A stretch of DNA of 15,473 nt from Alphaproteobacteria bacterium (lineage in GTDB: Bacteria > Pseudomonadota > Alphaproteobacteria > Sphingomonadales > Sphingomonadaceae): NCBI GenBank assembly GCA_005882415.1, contig VBAE01000215.1, positions 1 to 15,473 of the forward strand. The letters are read 5' to 3'. The notes below the pieces were generated by a model. It did not search any database, was not told where the DNA came from, and was given only the letters and a program-made list of their open reading frames with translations. This document shows, in pieces, positions 1 to 5,232 of the stretch. Within the stretch, counting starts at the first letter, position 1, and every line of letters starts with the position of its first letter. The position numbers were made by a program, and so were the translations under genes.

Positions 1-2
1 AG

Positions 3-539
3 AACAGCTTCACCGACTTCATCGACGTCACTCGATTCCTCGTCGCCCATGGCTATGCGGCGAAGGACCGGGTCGCCGCGGCGGGGGGGAGCGCCGGCGG
101 GCTGCTGATGGGCGGGATCATGAACATGGCGCCCGAAGACTACCGGGTGGTGATCGCCCAGGTGCCGTTCGTCGACGTGGTAACGACGATGCTCGACGCC
201 TCGATCCCGCTCACCACCAACGAATATGACGAATGGGGCAACCCGGCGGACCGCAAGTTCTACGACTACATGCTGTCCTACTCGCCCTACGACAATGTCG
301 CGGCGAAGGCCTATCCCGCGACCTTCGTCAGCACCGGCCTGTGGGACAGCCAGGTGCAGTACTATGAGCCCGCCAAATGGGTCGCGAAGATGCGGGCCCT
401 GCGCACCGGCACCTCGCCGCTCCTCTTTCGGATCAACATGGAAGCCGGGCACGGCGGCAAATCCGGCCGCTTCCGCCGCTTCCGCGACATGGCGGAGTAC
501 TATTCGTTCATGCTGAGCGAGCTGGGGGTGGAGAGGTAG
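3..539 (+). CDS. ptrB: Oligopeptidase B-type S9 serine peptidase, 3' end only
   Basis: The gene enters from the left edge, open in frame from base 3, and ends at the TAG at 537-539. About 178 C-terminal residues are present, which is the catalytic alpha/beta-hydrolase half of an S9 peptidase. Oligopeptidase B cleaves short peptides after basic residues. All three catalytic positions are visible: the nucleophile Ser in GGSAGG (codon at 90-92), Asp in GLWDSQVQY (codon at 345-347) and His in EAGHGGKSGR (codon at 450-452). The stretch SQVQYYEPAKWVAKMR after the Asp is typical of the oligopeptidase B (PtrB) branch rather than prolyl oligopeptidase. The ATG at 108 is internal, because the serine motif lies upstream of it. 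The substrate-gating beta-propeller and the true start are outside the window, so a close S9A/B relative cannot be fully excluded. Confidence 0.9.
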   Translation, partial: NSFTDFIDVTRFLVAHGYAAKDRVAAAGGSAGGLLMGGIMNMAPEDYRVVIAQVPFVDVVTTMLDASIPLTTNEYDEWGNPADRKFYDYMLSYSPYDNVAAKAYPATFVSTGLWDSQVQYYEPAKWVAKMRALRTGTSPLLFRINMEAGHGGKSGRFRRFRDMAEYYSFMLSELGVER

Positions 540-830
540 GCGGGGCCTATTTGCAGACCCACCACCGTCACCCTGAGTACGTTTTGAGGCTTGTCTCACT
601 TCAGCCAGAAGACGGCATGCGTAAGGCCAAGGGTGACTATGCTCACAAAAGCTGGGGGTCCTAGCGCTTCTGGACCGCGCCACCGCCCCATCCTGCTACC
701 GAATCGCTGGAGGGTGTCGGCGGGATACCTGTCACTCACCGCTCGCTAACGTCATCATCACGCACCGCAGCTCCTCCGGAGTACGTGAACGACTGAATCT
801 GCGGGCTAACGCCGGGTAGAAGAATCTTTG
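540..830. other. Intergenic stretch with no recognised gene
   Basis: Between the peptidase stop and the leader of the next gene I find no convincing coding region, tRNA or terminator. Base composition is visibly less GC-rich than in the flanking genes. The short ORFs that cross it have no recognisable motifs and overlap in several frames. A promoter for the gene at 904 may lie at its right end (AGAATC near 821), but no clear -35/-10 pair stands out. Confidence 0.5.
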
Positions 831-890
831 TGTAGGAGTGCCTACAGGGTTGCGGCTCCGCCCGCTGTAGGCTACACGACATCTCCTACA
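831..890 (+). promoter_or_regulatory. Leader with four TGTAGG half-sites in inverted orientation
   Basis: Four copies of the hexamer TGTAGG or its complement occur here: TGTAGG at 831-836, CCTACA at 841-846, TGTAGG at 866-871 and CCTACA at 885-890. The outer pair extends to 8 bp (TGTAGGAG 831-838 with CTCCTACA 883-890) and the inner pair to 7 bp (CCTACAG 841-847 with CTGTAGG 865-871). Bases 866-876 (TGTAGGCTACA) are also a local palindrome. The array ends exactly at the AGGGAG ribosome binding site (891-896) of the ORF starting at 904. It could be a multi-site operator, or an RNA leader able to fold in two mutually exclusive ways. The sequence shows the repeats; the regulatory role is inferred. 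Confidence 0.55.
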
Positions 891-903
891 AGGGAGACGC
901 GAT

Positions 904-1461
904 ATGGTGAACCCCAGCGATCTGATGGCCCGGCGCGAGCGCCTCGCTTCCGAGCTTGCGAAGCTCGATGAGCTGCTGTCGGCGTTCAACGCGTACGCTT
1001 CTGAGTTCGCGCCGAATCTGCTGGCCCGCGGTGAGACGGCCCTCCCCCAAAGGCCCGCAATTTCCGTTGCCGCTCAGCAGTCGCGTCCCGCTAGTGGCAC
1101 GATAGAATCCCCCATCAATACCATGACGGCGGATGTGGTCGCCAAGGCCATGGAAGAGAAGAACCGCCCTCTACAGCTCGCCGAATGCGAGGACGCGGTT
1201 CGAGCGTCTAACGTTCCGCTGCCCGATACCAAGAATCCGCGGAACGTCATTGGCACCCGCCTCCACCGAACGGGCCGCTTCCGCTCTACTCCGGCGGGAT
1301 GGTGGTTTAAGGACCGGGCGCTTCCTGGGAGCCACGAGATTGCGCCAGCAGGCGCTGAACGAAATGGGGCGCTGAACGGCCGTGCCGCCAACGCCCCAAA
1401 CACCGGAGGGGTTGCAGCCCCTCCAATCGAGAACTCTGAGGGCTTCCGCCTACAGAGTTGA
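904..1461 (+). CDS. Hypothetical protein with coiled coil and winged-helix-like domain
   Basis: This 185-residue protein has an ATG preceded by AGGGAG at 7 nt spacing. Residues about 8-32 form an amphipathic, charged helix that looks like a coiled coil. Residues about 74-135 (from MTADVVAKAMEE to STPAGWWF) follow the pattern of a HARE-HTH or related winged helix: a helix, a PLQLAE segment, the KNPRNVIGTRL recognition-helix region and a final aromatic wing strand. Such domains usually bind DNA, so a small regulator is the best guess. The last 45 residues are low complexity and overlap two RNA-type hairpins. The start of the gene is structured as well (831-890), which suggests autoregulation. 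No relatives could be checked; the specific function is unknown. Confidence 0.6.
   Translation: MVNPSDLMARRERLASELAKLDELLSAFNAYASEFAPNLLARGETALPQRPAISVAAQQSRPASGTIESPINTMTADVVAKAMEEKNRPLQLAECEDAVRASNVPLPDTKNPRNVIGTRLHRTGRFRSTPAGWWFKDRALPGSHEIAPAGAERNGALNGRAANAPNTGGVAAPPIENSEGFRLQS
1405..1424 (+). other. Stem-loop near the 3' end of the winged-helix gene
   Basis: GGAGGGG at 1405-1411 pairs perfectly with CCCCTCC at 1418-1424 around TTGCAG; a U-G wobble can extend the stem to 8 bp with a UGCA loop. It lies inside the ORF ending at 1461. No T-run follows, so it is not a classical intrinsic terminator. Confidence 0.5.
1432..1459 (+). other. Stem-loop ending at a stop codon
   Basis: AACTCTG at 1432-1438 pairs with CAGAGTT at 1453-1459, with a further inner AGG/CCT pairing in the 14-nt loop. 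The 3' arm reaches the first base of the TGA that ends the upstream ORF. It is the second of three consecutive hairpins between 1405 and 1507. Confidence 0.5.
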
Positions 1462-1484
1462 ACCTTGCTCATGCCGGGCGCCGA

Positions 1485-1515
1485 CCGGGGGCGGCTCAAT
1501 CCCCCGGAGGAAGGA
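1485..1515 (+). promoter_or_regulatory. Hairpin overlapping a strong ribosome binding site
   Basis: CCGGGGG at 1485-1491 pairs perfectly with CCCCCGG at 1501-1507 around a 9-nt loop. Its 3' arm takes in the first two bases of the Shine-Dalgarno block GGAGGAAGGA (1506-1515) that serves the ATG at 1523. Folding would partly hide this site, so translation of the small peptide may be controlled by RNA structure. The pairing is visible; the control is inferred. Confidence 0.45.
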
Positions 1516-1522
1516 CCGGGTC

Positions 1523-1588
1523 ATGCTCACTACAGGATTGATCGCTCTGGGGACGCTAGTCGTCCTAATCGCGATCCTGTTGATATAG
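1523..1588 (+). CDS. 21-residue hydrophobic single-span peptide
   Basis: The reading frame runs from ATG 1523 to TAG 1586-1588 and encodes only 21 residues. It begins MLTTGLIALG and continues with an unbroken Leu/Val/Ile run, enough for one membrane span, with no charged residues. The Shine-Dalgarno block GGAGGAAGGA sits 7 nt upstream, one of the best in the window, which argues that the frame is translated. A hairpin partly covers that site and a terminator-like hairpin follows the stop. Size, hydrophobicity and structured leader recall type I toxin peptides such as Ibs or ShoB, although small regulatory membrane peptides look the same. I know no specific homologue. A longer in-frame reading from 1382 has no ribosome binding site and overlaps the upstream gene. 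Confidence 0.5.
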   Translation: MLTTGLIALGTLVVLIAILLI

Positions 1589-1600
1589 CACTACCGACCG

Positions 1601-1632
1601 CGGCGGGGGCGCGAGCCCTCGCCGTGTGTTTC
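1601..1632 (+). terminator. Probable intrinsic terminator after the small peptide gene
   Basis: CGGCGGGGGC at 1601-1610 pairs with GCCCTCGCCG at 1615-1624, with one G-U wobble, around a GCGA tetraloop of the stable GNRA type. It is followed by TGTGTTTCGG, a short and imperfect T-rich stretch. It lies 12 bp after the TAG at 1588, in the right place to end the 831-1588 transcript. The weak T-tract lowers certainty. Confidence 0.5.
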
Positions 1633-1744
1633 GGTTATAGGAATTTGACCACATCGTCAAGATTCAGAGTGACGGAGCCGATTAGTCCTCGCGTCTTGAT
1701 CGACGTGCTCAATCAAACGGCGGTGTGGCTGCCGATTAAGACTC

Positions 1745-2066
1745 TCAATCCTCGACCAGCGCCATAGGGGTTCGCGCGTCGTCCCACGACCGGACATCGT
1801 GTTTCGGCTAGGAGCGCGCGGCGCCGACGCCTTCGGGTGGAGGGCGAAGCGGGTTTCGCGCGGGTGCGGACGCTTTCCACAAGGCCGGCGCGCCGGAGGA
1901 CCCAAAGGTGCTCGGTCAGCGCCTGTATGGTCCGAGAGATCCCGAGCGACAGGCTGGCGATCAAGCGGGCGTCGCCCGAGCTGAGCGTCGCCACCAGCGA
2001 CAGACGGGCGGACTTCCCCCGCGCTGCGAACAGCTCCGCAGGTGCGGCGTATTCAGCCCTCGACAA
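1745..2066 (-). pseudogene. ArsR-family regulator, frameshifted remnant
   Basis: The 5' part (2066 to about 1860) encodes an ArsR winged helix: ELFAARGKSARLSLVATL, then SRTIQALTEHLWVLRRAGLVES, the usual recognition helix and wing. At about 1860 the family pattern moves to another frame, which reads RETRFALHPKA, matching the usual RE(S/T)xFxLxPxA strand. Between about 1798 and 1835 it moves again: the third frame reads SWDDARTPMALVED then TGA at 1745-1747, matching the common ArsR ending QWDxALxRLKxxVE. Two indels therefore appear to have split the gene. The only start in the first frame is a TTG overlapping the SRPBCC stop. ArsR regulators of this branch are regularly paired with SRPBCC/AHSA1 proteins, which fits the neighbour. 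Sequencing error is the alternative to true decay. Confidence 0.65.
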
Positions 2067-2499
2067 AGGCCTTGATATTATCGATCTGCGCCGCCCAGCC
2101 GCGCTCGTTCATCTGCATCGCTTCGGGCATTCGGTGGGCGGGGATGGCGTCGAAGCCGCTCTCGCGGACGGTGAGGCGGGTGCCGGAGGGGGTCGGCTCG
2201 AGCCTGAACTCGACGAGCGTCGCGGGCTCGGCGGAATAATCGACGTCGGGATCGATCGCGTAGGGGTGCCAGCGGAAGGAGAAGAGGCGCGGGGGGTCCA
2301 TCGTCCCCACCGCCGCTTCCCAGCGCAGATGCTCGTAGCCGGGGTGGGTGATGTGGCCGGTGGTGGGCGCCCCCGCCACAAACGGCCCGTCAAGCTTCAC
2401 CCGGAACCAGGCGCCGAACTCCTCATGGTCGGTCAGCGCCCGCCATACCCGCTCGACCGGCGCCGCGATCTCGATGTTCTTCTCGACGAAGTCGGACAT
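2053..2499 (-). CDS. SRPBCC / AHSA1-like (START-fold) protein
   Basis: This is a 148-residue protein of the activator-of-Hsp90-ATPase-1-like branch of the SRPBCC superfamily, which forms a helix-grip fold around a hydrophobic pocket. The ligand is not known for this branch. Visible family features are the N-terminal VEKNIEIAAPVERVWRALTD, the central FSFRWHPYAIDPD and the C-terminal ERGWAAQIDNIKAFVEG. I chose the ATG at 2499 because AGGAGG lies 7 nt upstream (2507-2512); the in-frame start at 2535 has no such site and would overlap prmA. It follows prmA by 16 bp. The ArsR remnant begins within its last codons, an arrangement that recalls the common ArsR/AHSA1 two-gene unit. Confidence 0.85.
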   Translation of the reverse strand: MSDFVEKNIEIAAPVERVWRALTDHEEFGAWFRVKLDGPFVAGAPTTGHITHPGYEHLRWEAAVGTMDPPRLFSFRWHPYAIDPDVDYSAEPATLVEFRLEPTPSGTRLTVRESGFDAIPAHRMPEAMQMNERGWAAQIDNIKAFVEG

Positions 2500-2515
2500 T
2501 GCAGAGCCTCCTGGA

Positions 2516-3427
2516 TCAGCGCCACCCCGCCGCACGACGCTTGCGCATGACGAGGGTCGGCCATTCGCCGGTACCGCCCGAAGTCAGCATCAGCCCGTGG
2601 CGGCGATAGGCGGAGGCGACGGCTTCGGCCTGCTGGTCGAGGAGGCCGGCGAGGACGAGGCGGCCGCCGGGCTCCAGCGCCGCCGAGACGGACGGCGCCA
2701 GCTCGATCAGCGGGCCTGCCAGGATATTGGCGAGGATGAGGTCGTAGGGCGCGGACGCCGTGAGCCGCGGATGGTTCATGCCCTCGGCGACCGCGAGCTC
2801 GAGGCGACCGGGGCCGCGGCCGAGGGGGACGTGGTTCAGCCGCGCATTCTCCTCGGTCACCTCGATCGAGACGGGATCGATGTCGCTGGCGATCGCGCGC
2901 GCCGACGGCCACAGCCGAAGCGCTGCGAAGGCGAGGAGGCCGGTGCCGGTGCCGAGATCGAGTATCCTCGTGAAGCGGAGCCCCTGGTCCTTCATCCGGC
3001 TCAAGGCCGCGAGGCAGCCGGCCGTGGTGTCGTGATGGCCGGTGCCGAAGGCGCGGCCGGCGTCGATCTCGAAGGCGATCGCCCCCTCCGGCACCTCGTC
3101 CCGATGCGCCGGCGTGTGGACGAAGAAGCGCCCGGCCCGGATCGGCTCCAGCCCCTGCTGGCTGAGCGTCACCCAGTCGGCGTCCTCGACCCGCTCCACC
3201 GCCGGCGCTCCCGCCGCCGACGGCGCCAGCGCCTTCAGCATCGCCAGCATCTCGGCGGTCGGTTCTTCCTCGAAATAGGCGTCGAGGCGCCAATCCTCCG
3301 GCCGCGCCGGGTCCGCCTCGCTGGTCATCAGCACCGGCGGCTCGTCCAGTTCGGCGAGCGGCGCGATGTCGGCCTGAAGCGCCTCGGCCTCTGTTTTGGT
3401 GCAGGGGAGGGTGACCTTCCAGCTCAT
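2516..3427 (-). CDS. prmA: Ribosomal protein L11 methyltransferase
   Basis: This 303-residue protein is an S-adenosylmethionine-dependent methyltransferase that modifies lysines and the N-terminus of ribosomal protein L11 in the cytoplasm. The N-terminal 100 residues are the L11-recognition domain. The PrmA signature AFGTGHHDTT is at residues 126-135. The Rossmann glycine loop ILDLGTGTGLLAF is at 155-167, the acidic motif ASDIDP at 180-185 and the catalytic-pocket segment LILANILAGPL at 230-240, all in the order and spacing of the family. Its ATG overlaps the lactamase stop (ATGA, 3424-3427), so the two are translationally coupled. Length is normal. Confidence 0.95.
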   Translation of the reverse strand: MSWKVTLPCTKTEAEALQADIAPLAELDEPPVLMTSEADPARPEDWRLDAYFEEEPTAEMLAMLKALAPSAAGAPAVERVEDADWVTLSQQGLEPIRAGRFFVHTPAHRDEVPEGAIAFEIDAGRAFGTGHHDTTAGCLAALSRMKDQGLRFTRILDLGTGTGLLAFAALRLWPSARAIASDIDPVSIEVTEENARLNHVPLGRGPGRLELAVAEGMNHPRLTASAPYDLILANILAGPLIELAPSVSAALEPGGRLVLAGLLDQQAEAVASAYRRHGLMLTSGGTGEWPTLVMRKRRAAGWR

Positions 3428-4272
3428 CGTTTCGCCTCCGCGGCGAGCCGCTCGTCCAGCCGCTTCGCCGCCGCCGCGCTATAGGCGACGCAGGCGTTCC
3501 GGTCGGCAAGCGGCGCCCGCCCCGCCAGCCGCTCGAACAGATTGCTCGCGCCCGGGTGAGGCGTGATGAGGATGTCGCAGGGCATAGCCGCCACTCTCGC
3601 GAAACTCGCCCGGAAGCGGGCGACCAGCGCCGGATCGCCGGTGAAGCGGAAGCGCTCCGGCCCGACGGCGGTCAGGCTGTCGGCATAGACGATGTTCCGG
3701 CAGCTGCCCTTTTCGCACAGCTGCCAGCTCCAGCTCGTGCTGCCGGCGGTATGTCCCGGCGTCGCATGGACCTTTAGGTGCAGGGTTTCGATCCGGACCT
3801 CTTCGCCATCGCGCACCACGCGGTCGACCTTCACCCCCTCGAAGCTTGCGATCGTCCCGGCCTGAGGGTCGGAGGGATCGGGCGTGCCCCTCTCCAGGCC
3901 CCTCTGCGCCTCCGCCCGAGCCACCAGCCTCGCCCCGGTAAGCCGCTTCAGCGCGGCGAGACCGCCGGCATGGTCGACATGCTCATGGCTGCTGAGCAGG
4001 AACTTCACCGCCTTGGGATCGAAGCCCAGCTTGCGGATATTGGCCGCGATCTGCGGCGCGGCCTCCGCGGTGGCGCCGTCGATCAGGATATGCCCCTTGG
4101 CCGAAGTGACCAGCACCGAGGCAATCCCGCAGGTGCCGACATAATAAGTGTTCCCCGCGATCCGTGCCGGCGGGGCGGGGTCGCTCCACCCGTCCTTGCC
4201 CGCGCAGGCCTCGGCAAGGGCAACGCCGTCCGGCGCGGCCATAAGCAGCGCCAGCGCGAGGCTAGCGGACAA
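3424..4272 (-). CDS. Subclass B3 metallo-beta-lactamase
   Basis: This 282-residue secreted protein hydrolyses beta-lactams with two zinc ions. The first 20 residues are a hydrophobic signal peptide, with a likely cut after ALA at 18-20, so the enzyme acts in the periplasm. The zinc ligands fit subclass B3: HEHVDH at 96-101 (His96, His98, Asp100, His101), His174 in ATPGHTAGST and His239 in ITPHPGASN. The Gln-for-His change of GOB enzymes is absent. Cys186/Cys191 and Cys232/Cys266 could form disulfides, as in related enzymes. The start is a TTG overlapping the SDR stop by 11 bp; the ATG at 4242 would remove half of the signal peptide. Position inside a housekeeping operon suggests an intrinsic chromosomal gene. 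Substrate range cannot be read from sequence, and a non-lactamase role is possible. Confidence 0.88.
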   Translation of the reverse strand: MSASLALALLMAAPDGVALAEACAGKDGWSDPAPPARIAGNTYYVGTCGIASVLVTSAKGHILIDGATAEAAPQIAANIRKLGFDPKAVKFLLSSHEHVDHAGGLAALKRLTGARLVARAEAQRGLERGTPDPSDPQAGTIASFEGVKVDRVVRDGEEVRIETLHLKVHATPGHTAGSTSWSWQLCEKGSCRNIVYADSLTAVGPERFRFTGDPALVARFRASFARVAAMPCDILITPHPGASNLFERLAGRAPLADRNACVAYSAAAAKRLDERLAAEAKR

Positions 4273-4960
4273 AGCTCGCCCCGTTGACGTCGATCACCGC
4301 ACCCGTCGCCGAAGCAGGCGCGTCGACCGCAAGCCAGCGCACCGTCTCCGCCACCTCGTCCGCGCCCGCCACCCGGCCCAAGGGAATGTCGGCGACGATC
4401 TTCTGCCCGCCCCGGCTCGCCATATAATCGTCGATCATCTCGGAGGCGGTGAAGCCCGGGCAGACGACGAAGGCGAGCACCCCGTCCGCCGCATATCCGC
4501 GCGCGATCGACTTGGTCATGCCGACCATCCCCGCCTTGGACGCGGCATAATGCCAATGCTGCGGCGAATCCCCGCGATAGGCGGCGCGGCTGGCGACATT
4601 GACGATCCGCCCGCCGCCCTTCGCCTGGAAATGGAGCACCGCCAAGCGGCACAGCTCGGCCGACGCAGTGAGGTTCACCGTCATCGTCCGCTCCCACTGG
4701 GCGACCCATTCGCCGTGGGGGGCGTCGAGCGGCGCCGCTTCGAAGATTCCGGCATTGTTGACCAGCACGTCGATCCGTCCGCCCAGCCGCTCGAGCGCCG
4801 CGTTCCACAGCGCCTCCGCCGCGCCTTTGGCGGCGAGGTCCGCCGCGATCCGGCCGTCGCCGCCGCCGCTCGAATGGCCGACGATATTATGGGTGGAAAG
4901 GGCCTCGGCGATTGCCTTGCCGATGCCGCGGCTGGTGCCGGTGACGAGGATGTTGCTCAT
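4262..4960 (-). CDS. Classical SDR-family NAD(P)-dependent oxidoreductase
   Basis: This 232-residue protein is a classical short-chain dehydrogenase/reductase. The cofactor loop TGTSRGIG is at residues 7-14 and NNAG at 68-71. The catalytic Ser124 is in NVASRAAYRG, and Tyr138 and Lys142 form YxxxK. The stretch CPGF at 167-170 follows the catalytic helix as usual. There is no signal or membrane segment, so it is cytoplasmic. The residue after the second strand of the fold (HSSGGGDGRI) lacks an obvious Asp, leaning slightly towards NADPH, but this is weak. It is the first gene of the operon leading into the lactamase and prmA. Its substrate cannot be predicted. A perfect 12-bp palindrome (4976-4987) lies just upstream. 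Confidence 0.9.
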   Translation of the reverse strand: MSNILVTGTSRGIGKAIAEALSTHNIVGHSSGGGDGRIAADLAAKGAAEALWNAALERLGGRIDVLVNNAGIFEAAPLDAPHGEWVAQWERTMTVNLTASAELCRLAVLHFQAKGGGRIVNVASRAAYRGDSPQHWHYAASKAGMVGMTKSIARGYAADGVLAFVVCPGFTASEMIDDYMASRGGQKIVADIPLGRVAGADEVAETVRWLAVDAPASATGAVIDVNGASFVR

Positions 4961-4975
4961 GCCCGCGCCCTAGCG

Positions 4976-4987
4976 AGGGCCGGCCCT
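4976..4987. promoter_or_regulatory. 12-bp perfect palindrome upstream of the SDR gene
   Basis: AGGGCCGGCCCT is fully self-complementary and lies 15 bp before the ATG of the minus-strand operon. The place suits an operator near the promoter, but GC-rich palindromes of this length can also arise by chance in such a genome. Confidence 0.25.
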
Positions 4988-5039
4988 GAGTGGAAGCCTA
5001 GCCTGCGTCGACATTCAGCTGCCCGTTTGGAAATTTAAT

Positions 5040-5202
5040 CCCCTCTCCCCTGGGGGGAGAGGGTTAGGGTGAGGGGGTTCGGCGTCTCCGCGACAGGCTC
5101 AGAGCCCCCTCACCATGAGCAGGTGCGAACGTCTCCCAGACGTTCGCAGCCATGCCGGGGGCATGGCGGGCCTGCTCATCCTCTCCCCGCCGGGGAGAGG
5201 GG
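5040..5202. repeat. 163-bp nested palindromic repeat element
   Basis: The element is bounded by 11-bp terminal inverted repeats, CCCCTCTCCCC (5040-5050) and GGGGAGAGGGG (5192-5202). Inside, stems are stacked end to end: 5041-5050 with 5054-5063; 5068-5077 with 5105-5114 (GGTGAGGGGG); a 9-bp stem 5115-5123 with 5171-5179 (ATGAGCAGG) that encloses two hairpins, 5124-5134 with 5138-5148 (11 bp, CCC loop) and 5149-5156 with 5160-5167 (8 bp, GGG loop); and finally 5180-5188 with 5192-5200. Nearly every base is in a stem. The GAGAGGGTTAGGGTGAGGGG type of motif is common between genes in many proteobacteria. No ORF is present, so this resembles a non-autonomous REP- or MITE-like element. Confidence 0.75.
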
Positions 5203-5232
5203 GAAGAAGTGGCCCCGAATGCCGGTCCCGCC

